Of a stretch of DNA of 64,000 bases, positions 22,880 to 35,320 are shown in pieces. This DNA comes from Gordius sp. MW1 (taxonomy: Eukaryota; Nematomorpha; Gordioida; Gordea; Gordiidae): positions 17,174,001 to 17,238,000 of the forward strand of contig OZ038526.1 in NCBI GenBank assembly GCA_964036665.1, in the 5' to 3' direction. Position numbers and translations under genes: made by a program. Every line of letters starts with the position of its first letter. The stretch's first letter is position 1. A model generated the notes under the pieces. The model was given only the letters and a program-made list of their open reading frames with translations. It ran no database searches and was not told the DNA's origin.

Positions 22880-23489
22880 CTAATAAAAAAGTGACAAAAT
22901 AATACACGAAAACAAAATATTAAATTATTTTAAAAATCTCATTAAGCGCTATTGCCCAAATCTTGTTATGGAGCCCACCCGGGCCTATCTGAAAATTTAA
23001 ATACAATTGCCTCTCTGGCCCGTAGCCCGAGTGGGCCCAGCAGCGGACGGAACTTTTCTAATCTTTGATTTTATTATAATATAAATAAAAAAAATTATGC
23101 AAATTTTTCTGGCAGTTTCCCCATCCCCCTGAGAAAATACTGACTAGGCGCCTGGCGTCAACCCATAATCAGCATTATATACATCATAATTCATGAGAAT
23201 ATAGAAAATCTAGTGCATGCACGGACGGTTGACATTTTATAGTTTTAACTAAGCTACCTATAAATAATAAACTCATAGCTTTACAGATTCTACTTAAGCT
23301 GCAAATATCAGTGTGCACGATTTTTTTATAATTGGACACCCCTAAATGGATACCAACAGGTCGATGGTGCTCAAATAGGAAAATGACATTTTTTAATTAC
23401 CCCCTTTTAACCGTTCTGATTCCCGCCTCTGGTTTAATAAAATTGAGGCCCTTTTTACGATTCGTCGGATACGTAATCGAATCCCCTCC
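22880..23489. other. No gene seen; GGCCCG-type words at 22975-23045
   Basis: AT-rich, with one gagcccacccgggcctatct / gtagcccgagtgggcccagc pair that may be another MITE remnant. Nothing else recognised. Confidence 0.4.
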
Positions 23490-24290
23490 CCAGTCATAAG
23501 CGAGTTCCAAGATTTTTGGAAAATATACGATGCTCTGTACAACGCCATCCGACCAAGTCAGACTCAGAAAGGTTCTATGACCTGTTTTTTATTGTGGAAT
23601 TGGGCGACCTCACACCATCCCAACTTTTTAGGCATATGATCCTTCTTGGCACCGCCAAAATGGATGAGGCTATTTTAAAACAATTTTGGTTGGACAAACG
23701 CGACACCAGCATGGCCAGCATCTTGTCTATTTATGCGGGCGATCAAACTCTAATCAAACTGGCTGAAACAGCTGATAAAATCGCTAAAACCTACCATACC
23801 CCTCAAATATCCAATTTCGCTCCCAACCACACCTAAATTGAACAATGATATCGACATGCTCCGTGACATTGTCAACAAACTTAGTGTAATCATAGACACA
23901 CTGCTACATGAGGTCGACAAAAACGCTACAAGTCGAGAAGTTGGTCTTCATTGAGGTGATTTCGATCCCTTTTTCAACCCCGCGCGGGCACTCCCCAAGA
24001 TTGGTGCTAGTATCATTAACGATATCAGGAAAAGGCCACTAAATGCCAAAAGCCCTGTAGCTATACCCCGCCTTCCGCGTCAAATTTAGGCATACCAGAA
24101 TCCGCGACACCTGGTGCAGGCCATAACACCAGTCGCTTTTTACGATAAATCCACTAAATTTCGTTTTTTATAGATATCGGTGCGGAACTGTGTTGTGCCA
24201 CCCCCATGTAATCACGTCGTAAATATCTTTTGGACCCTACTACTTTAAAACCTTCTGGACGACATATTGCTTCAAATTTGTACATTACAA
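23490..24290 (+). pseudogene. Ty3/gypsy gag and protease relic (gypsy-3)
   Basis: Plus strand: YDALYNAIRPSQTQK (23530), then ELGDLTPSQLFRHMILLG, FWLDKRDTSMASILSIYAG and KLAETADKIAKTY (23600-23800), the typical end of an arthropod-style gypsy gag. About 350 bp later, FIDIGAELCCATPM (near 24170-24215) is a mutated aspartic-protease active site (DTGAE in the family). Stops interrupt both. It belongs to a different gypsy lineage from the elements at 8-16 kb and 31-36 kb. Confidence 0.75.
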
Positions 24291-26509
24291 CTCGCAATAA
24301 AAGCCCATTTACTTCATTTTGGTGTTGTATACCTGAAATAATTTAAAATTGCAATAGATTCATTATTTTTATCACAAAAAAGATTTCCATTTGGCTTAGC
24401 TACATTTTTTAAACATAATATGATTAGCTGCTGCCTTAGAATTAAACAACAAATAAAAAGATCAGTGGAAATAATTTGAACTTATATTATTAATAAATTT
24501 GATATTTTGTTTTTTAAGAATGGCCGAATTAAAGTTTCATTTTTTGTAAAAAGAGCATTATAGTAGGGCTGCACCGATATCAAATTTTTAACCGATACCG
24601 ATACTACCGATATTTAAATAAATATACCGATACCGATATTTTACATCTTATAAAAATGACACCTGTTAATATTTATAAAGCTTTATTTAAAATATTCCAA
24701 ATTTTTTTTCATAAATAGTAATTTTTCAATAGTCTCCGGTAGAAGAGATCTTCTATGTGACTATCAATATCACCAGTTATACTAAAAATAGATTCAGAAG
24801 GGATAGATGTGGCGGGTGACGACAGATATTTCTGGCCAGTGTTGCTAATATTGGCAAATCGGAACTATTTGTTGCCCAATATTCTAATGGATTTACATAT
24901 GATCTCATTGATGTTTCGTTTATGATTCTATTACCCTTGTAAATTGGTGTTTTGAGATATAGGTCTAATTCCAATAAACACGGATCACCTTAAAATTAAA
25001 ATTAATTTTAGCTAAGTAAATATACATATGATGATGTTTGTATCAATAGTTCCAGCCATTGAATCCACTGTTTCATTATATGTATCCCATATATTAAATT
25101 TCTTTGTTTTCGAAAGTTGTTTCACAGGTAGTAATGGTTCGTCGTTCTCTTAATAATTATTTAAAAAGTACAATTATATACCTTACCTGGCAAAATAGGT
25201 GTAGATGAGGACGCCACATTACTTTCAATATATGCTTTAACTAACCGTGATCTATACTCAACAGATCCAGGCAAGAAAATATTTTTAAATCTTGGATCCA
25301 AAATTGTTACTATGACAAAATTGTCATTTTGGTATATGTATGAAATCTAATTATAAATAAGCTATTACAAATCCTTGGTAAATATATCATTACTTTTCAA
25401 CTAATTGTCATGGTTGTTCTAAATTGTTTTAAACACATATCAGAAATATTATCATATGTAGCTAATTCTTTCTTTAAAATTTCCAAAAGGTATAGTCACA
25501 CTTATTAAACAATTGGTGTAACTCAATTCCTTTGTAACTCTAAAGAAAGGTTCCAAGGCCAACATCAATTTCTCCATGAGGATACATTCATTAGTATCTA
25601 TAAACACAGGAACAGTGTTTTGTAGAGTATACAGAGTTAAAGCCTCCTTCTGTTCCAATAACCTTTCAATCATTAGATAGGATGAGTTCCAGCGTGTGGG
25701 CTCATCTTGAATTAATTTGTAATGGGGTAGGTTAAATTTCATTTGAATTTTATCCAATTTAAAATTTGATAGGGAGGAATGTTTGAAATGGGTCACTAAT
25801 CTTCTTGACTTTGTTAGAAGATTAGGTATATTCTCTTCCCTAACAGGCATTTTTGTATAACTAATTGAAGGGAGTGAGCAAAACAGGATATACTTTCATG
25901 ATTTGATAGTCTACAGCCTGCTGCTATATTCCTACCATTATCTCTAACAAAAAGATGAACAGAATTTTTCTTTATTCCCCAATAGGTAAATAAATCTGCT
26001 ATCAATGAAGAAATATTGAAGCAGTGTGGTTATCATTAAATACTGTCGTATTTAATGTCCTCTGTTTAAAATGATATTTGTTGTCTATATAATGTGAGGT
26101 TAGACAAAACAAAGAATCTTGACCAGAATCACGGGTCCATATATCAATTGTAAAGCTTAGGTGCTTTTCAACACTCAGCTCTTCTTTAATTTTTTGTGAT
26201 AAATCTTTATAAGATTTATTTAATAAACTGGTGAAATACTTCCTACTGGGGATTGTATATTGGGGAGATAAATGATTTATTAAATTAACAAATCCTTTGT
26301 CAGGCACTACAGATAGTGGTTGGTTGTCTTTACAGATCATCTCTAATATTAATTGATGTATAATTTTGGAATTGTGATTATTAATATCCCACTTTTTTAC
26401 ATTGTTGAAAAGGTCTTTAATTTTTGGTTAAACTAATTTGGAATCAGATTTGAAGTTATTATCAGTCAATGTCTTTGATTTCCCTCTAATAATAATTGGG
26501 TGTTATTTA

Positions 26510-27370
26510 AATGCATAGTGGAAAATTCCATAATGCTCAGTTGTTTGTGCTCAGTTTTTAATTCAACTTGCTCAAATTTTTAATTAAAAATGTTCAGTTT
26601 TTTTTACAGATTTTAATTAAAAAGTGCTCAGTTTTTTTGTAAACAAATGTTCAGTAAATTTCAAAAAATGTTCAGTTTTTTTTTCAAAAAAATATTTCGT
26701 TTTTTTTCAAAATATGCTCAGTTGTTATTAAAATCACTAAATCTAACCCTAACCCTTGCCTATATTACATTTTGCCTATATTACATTTTGCACAGAAGTG
26801 TTATTGAGCTGTGGAAACGCTCGAGAGCTTTAATAATAGTTATAAATTATTCATTTAAATCGCGTATTTATAAAAATTATTTTTATCTGTGGAAACCTTA
26901 GAGAACTTTTATAATCGTTGTAAGTTATTACTCTATTTGTATAATAAAAATTGTCTATATTAAGTACATAAATCAAAGTATATTAAAAACAACAAAATGA
27001 TGCCTTTAATAATCATTTATTAAAATAATATATATAAAAACCTAATAAAATGTTATAGCTACTATATATAAGTGATATAACCAAAAATATTTTGAGGTGT
27101 AATGGCTCAGTGGATTGAACGTCTGACTAGCAGCTTCAATAGCTCGTACCTCGCAGGTTCGATACCCGCACCTATCTCGTTTTAATTAAAAATTAAAACC
27201 ACGTTGCATAAAAAAACTTGGCAAGTATAATTAATCTCTGAGCAAATAAATAAAAATCTGTACATTTAATAAAAAACTTAACATTTAATTCAAACTTGGC
27301 AAATTAAATAAAAAACTTGGAAAATGGCAATAAAAACTTTGCACTTTGAATAAAAAACTATGCAAAATAA
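26510..27370. mobile_element. Insertion in the hAT transposase with inverted short-repeat arrays
   Basis: The left part (26510-26730) repeats tgctcagttttt / tgttcagtttttt; the right part (27220-27370) repeats aaaaaacttggcaaatt, i.e. similar words in inverted orientation. Between them lie aaccctaacccttgcctata with two tattacattttgc repeats (26745-26790) and a tRNA-like sequence. An inverted copy of the 26745-26790 unit occurs at 37250-37312. It separates the BED finger from the rest of the transposase, so it is an insertion. Family unknown. Confidence 0.6.
27095..27173 (+). tRNA. tRNA-like sequence / tRNA pseudogene (A and B boxes intact)
   Basis: 79 nt with aggtgta...cgcacct ends (5 of 7 acceptor positions pair, plus one wobble), a perfect A box TGGCTCAGTGG and a perfect B box GGTTCGATACC. 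The anticodon stem does not pair, so no anticodon can be given. Probably a tRNA-derived promoter inside the surrounding repeat, not a working tRNA. Confidence 0.4.
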
Positions 27371-28245
27371 TTTGTTCTCAAAATAATTGTTTATATTTTA
27401 TTGGATGATTATTAAGGATATGTTTTCTAAGATTTGTGGTGTTAAAATTAATTGATGTCTTGCCACCTCTTAAAACTTTTTTATTGCAGTTATCAATTGT
27501 ACAGGCTGCAATATGTGCTGAGTTCTCATCAATTATAAAAAAATTCCAAATTAATGACTTGCTTTTAGACCTAAATATAATTTAATTTAAATAAAATCAA
27601 TTTGAATTAATAATACACAACATAGAATGTTATTCTAATTTAAAATATTTTAAATGCTTTGTTGATAAATATTATATAATATACTAGCTGACCCGGCAAA
27701 CGTTGTTTTGCCATATTAAAAAAAATTTAAAAAAAATTAAAAAATTTAAATAAGAAAATTTAAAACTACCAAAAAAATTTTTTAATAACTCAACTATACG
27801 AAAAATAAAAATAATTGATATTTTTAAAGGTGGTTAAAAACACAAAATTTTACCTCAATAATGTTCGAATTTAAATTTTCACGAAGCAAATTTTTTTAAG
27901 TCAAATTTACCTATAATCAAAAAAAAATATCGCGCCTGGCCTTTATGATAAAATATAAACAAAAGGCGGATACGGATACGCATATAGTTTATATAACAAA
28001 AATAACAAATAAGTGATATTTTTAAGGGTGGTTAAAAACACAAAATTTTACCTCAATAATGTTCGAATTTAAATTTTCATGAAGCATATTTTTTTAAGTC
28101 ATATTTACCTATAATCAAAAAAAAAATATTGCGCCTGGTCTTTATGATAAAAAATAACAAAAGGCGGATACGGATACGCATATAGTTTATTTAACGAAAA
28201 ACGTTGTTTTGCCATTTACCCGGGTGTATTAGCAGAATATATATC

Positions 28246-28880
28246 ATTGGGCGTACCCAGGTTTTGAATTAGGGGGGGGGGAACAGATTATTGAAATTTT
28301 TAAAAATAAACAAATAGTTAAAGAGGGTCCAAGGCCCAGGCCCACCCAAGAGAAAAAACCTGGCTCCATGGCCCCCCCCTCCCAAGGAAAAAATCTTTGG
28401 CCCCCTGGCCCTTCAAGCAATTTTTTTTATTTTTATGTAATTAAGAAACAATATCATAATCATGGGCGTAGCCAGAGGGGAGGCTGCCCCCCCCCTTTAA
28501 TTAGCCAGGGGGAAGCAAGGGGCGCGGCTGCCCCCTTCCTAATTTAAAAAAAGAAGGATTTCAATGCAAAAACCCTTAAAAATTAAAAAAAATTATGTTT
28601 TACCCCCCCCCCCCTTAATTAGCCAGGCGGGGGCAGGGGGCGCGGCTACCCCCCCCCCCCCCCCTATTTGAACTTAACTCAAAATAATACAGTAGCGAAT
28701 TTACACATAAATATAAATTATTTTGGTAAAATGAAATTTAAATTACGGTCGCAGGAAAATTTTTGGATAGTCGAGACCTTTTTTTTATTTTTTTTTTGCT
28801 CTCAGGAAAATTTTTGGGTAGTCAAGACCTTTTTTTTAATCTGCCCCCCTCCCCTAATTCAAAACCTGGGTACGCCCATG
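28246..28880. mobile_element. hAT-like TIR element of the catgggcgtagccagg family, ~0.63 kb
   Basis: The left end gggcgtacccaggttttgaa is matched by inverted sequence ending gggtacgcccatg at 28880. It is flanked by atatat(c/ca)-type sequence on both sides. Long C and G runs in the interior. Shorter members with perfect 8-bp duplications are at 56235-56403 and 61977-62105; partial ends at about 29828, 30744 and 36412. Confidence 0.7.
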
Positions 28881-31201
28881 GATATATCAACATTTATTGG
28901 CACTTTGTTAAAAGTATTTTCATTTTTCTTCTTATTTAACGTGCAAAAAATTACAAAATTAGATTTTTTAATTTATTTAGCCACGCAGGAGGGGGGGGGG
29001 ACACGACCGTCCTATAATAATAAAATTAATTGACGTGAAGAAAAATAAGTAAAAAATGGCTTTGATATGTTGCAAAGTGCGTAAAAAGTTTGCATTTTCC
29101 GCAACACATGCCTACTGCATTTATCACTCTACCTACACGATAGATAAGATAAAGATACGCAGCAGTACGTGAACGTCCTGTTTGATTGACGTTCGATACA
29201 ACGTCAAAACGCATAAAACAAACTCGAAAACTACTCCACCGATTTGGCTGGAACATATATTAAAACACGCTCCGGAGTGGCGGGAATAAACTGTGAAATT
29301 TTGAGCCAAATCGGTCTGGTAGTTTTCCAAAATTGGTGGCGGCATACATACATACATACACACACACATAGTTTCATTTTTATATATATAATATACTAGC
29401 TGACCCGGCAAACGTTGTTTTGCCATATTAAAAATATTTTTAAAAAAAATTAAAAAATTTAAATAAGAAAATTTAAAACTACCAAAAAAAAATTTAAAAA
29501 CTCAACTAAACGAAAAATAACAAATAATTGATATTTTTAAGGGTGGTTAAAAACACAAAATTTACCTCAATAATGTTCGAATTCAAATTTTCATGAAGCA
29601 AATTTTTTTTAAGCCAAATTTACCTATAATCAAAAAAAAATATCGCGCCTGGCCTTTATGATAAAATATAAACGAAAGGCGGATACGGATACGCATATAG
29701 GTTATTTAACGAAAAATAACAAATAATTGATATCTTAGGGTGGTTAAAAACACAAAATTTTACCTCAATAATGTTCGAATTTAAATTTTCATGAAGCAAA
29801 TTTTTTAAGTCAGATTTACCTATAATCATGGGCGTAGCCAGGTTTTGGATTAGGGGGGGGGGGGAAACGTTTAAAAGTTCAATTAGAGGGGGGCAAAACA
29901 TAAATTTTTCAATGTTTTTGCATTGAAAAAAATTTGGTAATAATAAAATTAATTGACGTGAAGAAAAATAAGTAAAAAATGGCTTTGATATGTTGCAAAG
30001 TGCGTAAAAAGTTTGCATTTTCCGCAACACATGCCTACTGCATTTATCAAACTACCTACACGATAGATAAGATACGCAGCAGTACGTGAACGTCCTGTTT
30101 GATTGACGTTCGATACAACGTCAAAACGCATAAAACAAACTCGAAAACTACTCGACCGATTTAGCTGGAACATATATTAAAACACGCTCCGGAGTGGCGG
30201 GAATAAACTGTGAAATTTTGAGCCAAATCGGTCTGGTAGTTTTCCAAAATTGGTGGCGGCATACATACATACATACATACATACATACATACACACACAC
30301 ATAGTTTCATTTTTATATATATAATATACTAGCTGACCCGGCAAACGTTGTTTTGCCATATTAAAAATATTTTAAAAAAAAGTTAAAAAATTTAAATAAG
30401 AAAATTTAAAACTACCAAAAAAAAATTTAAAAACTCAACTAAACGAAAAATAACAAATAATTGAAACACAAAATTTTACCTCAATAATGTTCGAATTCAA
30501 ATTTTCATGAAGCAAATTTTTTTTAAGCCAAATTTACCTATAATCAAAAAAAAATATCGCGCCTGGCCTTTGTGATAAAATATAAACGAAAGGCGGATAC
30601 GGATACGCATATAGGTTATTTAACGAAAAATAACAAATAATTGATATCTTTAAGGGTGGTTAAAAACACAAAATTTTACCTCAATAATGTTCGAATTTAA
30701 ATTTTCATGAAGCAAATTTTTTAAGTCAGATTTACCTATAATCATGGGCGTAGCCAGGTTTTGGATTAGGGGGGGGGGGGGGCAAAACGTTTAAAAGTTC
30801 AATTAGAGGGGGGCAAAACATAAATTTTAAATTTTTCAATGTTTTTGCATTGAAAAAAATTTGGTTTCGCAAATTAGGGGGGGGGGGGGCAGCCGAGGAT
30901 TTCAATACAAAAACCCTTAAAAATTAAAAAAAAAATTATGTTTTGCCCCACCCCCTAATTAGCCAGGCAGGCGGGGGCAGGGGGCGCGGCTGCCCCCCCC
31001 CCCTATTTGAACTTAACTCCAATTAATACAGATGCTTATTAGCGAATTTACACAAAAATAAAAGATCACTATGGAAATCGTCAAATCTAACACGATTTCC
31101 ATACACGGATCAATGCCATCCAATTAGATTTTAACGCGTTTTCTTTTTAATATTTTATTTACCAATGTATTTTACCCATGTGATTATGAGAATAAACTAC
31201 T

Positions 31202-31510
31202 TAACGAGAATTGAGGGCGTTAATGTTCTCTTCTATATTTATTTCTTCAAAGCAATAATGTCATAATTTCAATATCTTTCAACAACAATTTTATAATGAA
31301 TCTACATATCGACTCTTCAGAACCCAATAATAATAATATCCTTACAATAATGATATTGCGATTTTAACATTGACATTTATATATATTATGAATCATAAAA
31401 ATCGTATGTATAAAGGGGGGGGGGAATCTTGCAGCAGGCGTCCGTAAATTATAAAGTTTTGTACGACGCAAAGGGGAAGGGGGAATCTTTCGACAAGCTC
31501 ATTCATGACA
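31202..31510 (-). repeat. 3' LTR of gypsy-2
   Basis: 309 bp, preceded on the minus strand by the purine tract aaaaagggaaga (31511-31524 region), the polypurine tract that primes plus-strand DNA. Duplication ctact lies outside. Confidence 0.93.
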
Positions 31511-31537
31511 TCTTCCCTTTTTAAAAATGCCGTCCGC

Positions 31538-32149
31538 CTATTCATCAGCACCCACCGAAAACACATCTTCCTCCATTAATATGTGTTCTTCCGCGGCTGT
31601 TATGTCATCAGGGGTCGTATTGTTAGGGGCAATACCTATAGCATGAGTTAGGCCGTCAGGAGTGGATACCACCGTACCCGAGCTGATACGCGCAATAGAA
31701 GCTACACGGCGTGTTGCATGAGATAAAACGTTTGCCCCTTGCGGGAGCACGTTCAACGCTTCCGTGGTAGCTCTAACCCGCTCAAACTCAACCAGCGGCA
31801 CTCCTGCATTGTTCAAAGGCGCCCTCTCTGCCGTACCCCGATGTGCACCTGCGCCTTGCTCAGTTTCGCACATTGGGGGTAAGTGCCATCTTCCACAACC
31901 TCCGCACCTTCTTCGAAGTGCTCTTCGAGCCCGCCGTCCTCCCCTCGTATTAGCATGTCGCCTTGCGTTCTCCCTTCTTCCCTGAGCCACCGGCCTCACA
32001 GGGATTAGGTTTGGTTCATACAAGGAGCGTAGCCTTGGCAGCTCATCGGCTCCGACGAGAATGCTAATGAGCACCGGACCCGGTCTCACCAGCTCTGCTA
32101 TCCGCTCCACTGTAATTCTTATTCTACACCAGGAAGTAATAATATCCAT
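31538..32149 (-). CDS. Gypsy-2 ORF3: GC-rich, Arg-rich protein with a Cys cluster
   Basis: 203 codons starting 26 nt after the integrase stop. N-terminal 60 residues are amphipathic (TSWCRIRITVERIAELVRPG), then RRENARRHANTRGGRRARRA, then RRRCGGCGRWHLPPMCETE, a C-x2-C-x8-C cluster with a nearby His. The C-terminal half is Ala/Thr/Ser-rich with an acidic end (AAEEHILMEEDVFSVGADE). Unlike pol it is GC-rich. No signal peptide or membrane helix, so it is not an obvious env. The homologous ORF in gypsy-1 and its derivative occupies the same place, so it is a retained part of the family. Inference: a nucleic-acid-binding accessory or displaced nucleocapsid-like protein. No known domain recognised. 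Confidence 0.65.
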   Translation of the reverse strand: MDIITSWCRIRITVERIAELVRPGPVLISILVGADELPRLRSLYEPNLIPVRPVAQGRRENARRHANTRGGRRARRALRRRCGGCGRWHLPPMCETEQGAGAHRGTAERAPLNNAGVPLVEFERVRATTEALNVLPQGANVLSHATRRVASIARISSGTVVSTPDGLTHAIGIAPNNTTPDDITAAEEHILMEEDVFSVGADE

Positions 32150-32175
32150 CCCTGTGATATAAATAACGAATATAA

Positions 32176-35100
32176 TTAAGAGTATAACATTAGCTGCTCA
32201 CGATGTCGTGTTTCAACTTTATTAGTATGCAGCACGCGCACCTTATAAATTTTGGAAGTAACCACTTCCACTACGCGCGATATCAACCATTTAGGCGCAC
32301 CGGTGTAATTTCTACACCACACCAGTTGATCTACATTGTATTTTGGAATAGCATTATTGCTTACTACAGGGCTCCGCTCGTAAATCAAATCAACGGGACA
32401 CCTTAGTTTTCGACCTAAAAATTCCATTCCTACTGGAGGCCGTTCCAAACCACGAGGTGCTGCATTAAAATATAATTTAGTTAACCAAACACCATCGCTT
32501 TCTGATTTGGCAAGTCTTAACCACTTCTTTACTATTCCCACATACCGTTCCACCTGACCATTGGAACTCGGATGATATGGCGGTGTTAACACGTGCTTAA
32601 TTTTCCACGTCTGACAAAAAGTCTTAAATTCAACGCTCACAAACGCTTTGCCGTTGTCCGTGACCAGCATACTAGGAAAACCATAAGAACCGATCAGGCT
32701 CTTTAAAAAACTTATGGTAACTCTAGCAGTCGTGTTAGTAATTTTCTGAAATTCCGTCCAACCGGAATATGCATCGACTACGATTATATAGTTTTTCTTT
32801 TCCCATTCAAAAAAATCGATGTGTACCCTTTCCCAAGGTATACTAGGTCGGGGCCATCTCGCAGCTTTATTTCTACGAGGCATTGGGGCATTAGACTTGC
32901 ATAAATCACATCGTCTAATTCGCTCTTCAATGTTTTTCGATATTCCAGGCCACCAGACATACTGCCTGGCGAAAGCCTTCATTTTAACCGTACCAAAATG
33001 TCCCTTATGTAACATTTCTAAAATTGCCGGTCTAAGTACATCGGGTATAACTACCTTATCGGCTCTTTTTAAACAACCGTCTTCGATATACAGCTCACAC
33101 AGCGCATTTTTATATTGCTGTGGCACCTGTTCCTGCGTTTCCTCTCCAATTAATATCTTCTTGACCACACTAATATCCCTATCAGTGTTGCAAGCAGCGG
33201 AGATGTCCTCCATATCTACGATTTTTAAGGCATTTATTACGTGACCGCCAACTATTTCGCATGCCAATGGAGACTCTTCCGAGCTAATTTTTTTCGGACC
33301 TAACCTAGACAAAACATCGGCCAATCCGTTATCCTCTCCCTTACGATATATCAACGTTAGTGTAAAATTACCTAACACTAATAACCATCGCTGCAATCTG
33401 GGGGACATCAACATTTCGTTGTTATCTTTCCGAAATAAGCCTATCAATGGTTTATGGTCTGTATAAACGATGAATCTTTTACCTATTAAAAATTCCCTAC
33501 ACCGTTTCAGTCCATACACCATAGCCAAAGCTTCTTTCTCTATAACAGAGTAGTTGAGTTCGGTCTTACTTAATTTTTTGTCGAAATACATTACCGGATG
33601 TTCAACTTTATCCTCAAGCTGACATAATGCACCTCCCACACCATTATTTGATGCATCTACTACCAAAACATGCTCTTTTGAAGCGTCAAAGCAAACTAAT
33701 ACAGGTTTCTCTAATAAAGTTTCGCGCAACTTGTCAAAACAGTCGTTCTCAAATTTCGTCCATTTGCACATTATCTTTAATTAATTCATTTAAAGGACCT
33801 GACCACCGAGTGAAATTAGGAATGAACCGATTATAATAAGTTATCATTCCCAAAAACGACTTCAATTCCTTTTTATTACTCGGCGCTTTCAACTGCTGTA
33901 AATCTTTAATTTTACTTAATACAGGACGAATCGTACCTTTACCTAATACGTGCCCCAAATACGTAATCTCTTGCACACAAAAAACACATTTTTTTGCTGA
34001 TAATCGTAGACCTTTATTTTTTATTAAGTTTAAAACCATGTCTAGACGTTGGTCATGCTCGTTTTTATTAGATCCAGTAACCAAGATATCGTCTAAATAA
34101 TAAATTTCACCCTCCATGTTAGCAAACAAGGAAGCCATGGTTATTTGAAAAATCGGCGCTGACACACTAAGACCGAAAGGTAATCTTTTGAAAGCAAACA
34201 ACCCTTGGTTAGTGTTAATAGTTAAAACTAACGCCGTCTTGCAATCAACCTTTAACTGTAAATAGGCGTTTGCAAGGTCGATCTTAGAAAAATAATTTGC
34301 ACCACGTAAATTAGATAAAATACATTCTAATCTGGGTAATGGGTATTTGACGTCGACCACATATTTATTGACCGTTATTCTATAATCCGCGCAGACCCTA
34401 ATTGACCCATCTGCCTTTTTTACTGGAACGAGAGGGGTAGCCCACTCGGAAAATTCAACGGGTTCTATTACACCGTCGGCTAGCCATTTATCCAAAACCT
34501 GTTGTACCTGTTCACACCACAAAAATGGAACACGTCTCGCTGGGCAAAACCTAGGTTGAGCATTCTCTTTAAGTCTAATGGAAAAAATACCTTCCTTTAA
34601 GCAACCTAGCTTATCTTCAAATATTGGTGCATATTTCTCCTGAATTAGATCTCCTGAACCCTTTTGTATACTAAGAATATTAAATTTAGCACCCCAAGCC
34701 CTACCAGGATTTACAGAGGGACTTTTACACCTAGCCGTCAACAACGAACTCTCTCCTTTGGAGTTCCATCTCATAGCCAGACGACCCCTAACCAAAAATG
34801 GGCAATTAACACGGGGGTAGATTATATTTCCTACCTTCCTAATTACAGGTTTATCGCAAAGCCTATCACACACACCCCACCAATTATTTAACGGACCCAA
34901 TTTGCATATCCAAGACCATCCTAAAATACTTTCCACCCTTTCCTTCACAAGATATTACTTTAAACGCAATATTTCTTCACCTGCGCGAACCCAGACCCAA
35001 GTACAACTAGATAATTGAATACAATCACCATTAACTTGTTTTGCCAAAACATCGGCTTTCGACAAACTGTGAGACGGCCATAACTTTTTAAATTCTGACT

Positions 35101-35320
35101 CAGCCATCAAAGTAATAGACGAACCGGTATCTAGCAAAAATTCTACATCAATACCATTTATTACCAATGTTACACGCGGCGTAATAGGTGCATTAAAAAT
35201 ATTGAAAAAATGCGAACGCGCGTTAAAATTCTTATAATTATTAACAAAATTTGACGGTAAAAGAATAGAAGAACAATTTTTTACATTTTTAAACTGTTTA
35301 TTATAATTACAACTTACTAG
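32176..35320 (-). CDS. Gypsy-2 pol: protease-RT-RNase H-integrase, with one in-frame TAA and one frameshift
   Basis: In the same frame as ORF1 across a single UGA. Protease EFLLDTGSSITLM (about 35110-35140); an in-frame TAA at about 34957 in the linker; RT with VPVKKADGSIRVCADYR, LPFGLSVSAPIF and catalytic YYLDDILVTG (33749-34948); a frameshift at about 33750-33771; RNase H LVVDASNNGVGG with EKEALAMVYGLKR; integrase HHCC (HKGHFGTVK...CDLC) and DDE core (VVDAYSGWTEF, LVTDNGKAF, PSSNGQVERY), ending MLYS at 32176. All catalytic residues are present. The TAA and the frameshift suggest this copy is recently disabled, unless they are recoding sites. The protein would copy RNA to DNA and integrate it. 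Confidence 0.92.

Larger units (their letters stand above)
24740..27568 (-). pseudogene. hAT transposase with BED finger and hATC dimerisation domain (degenerate)
   Basis: On the minus strand from 27568: WNFFIIDENSAHIAACTIDNC...NLRKHILNNHP, a C2H2-type BED finger (27380-27568). After an inserted repeat follow QLILEMICKDNQPLSVV and YTIPSRKYF (26002-26500), then SFTIDIWT, carrying the first catalytic Asp; SCFAHSLQLVIQK (25814-26005); PTRWNSSYLMIERLLEQ (about 25670-25710); VTILDPRFKNIF (25290); and LEYWATNSSDLPILATLAR with SIPSESIFSITGDI (24740-24900), the hATC dimerisation helix. All landmarks of a ZBED-type hAT transposase are present, broken by frameshifts and the insertion. It would have cut and pasted the element with the tagggctgcaccg ends. 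Confidence 0.92.

Noticed and set aside
28668-30359. ORFs in the ctagctgaccc repeats (e.g. MAKQRLPGQLVYYIYKNE)
   Set aside because: The same ORF recurs because the repeat recurs; it covers microsatellite and TIR-like sequence and has no domain.
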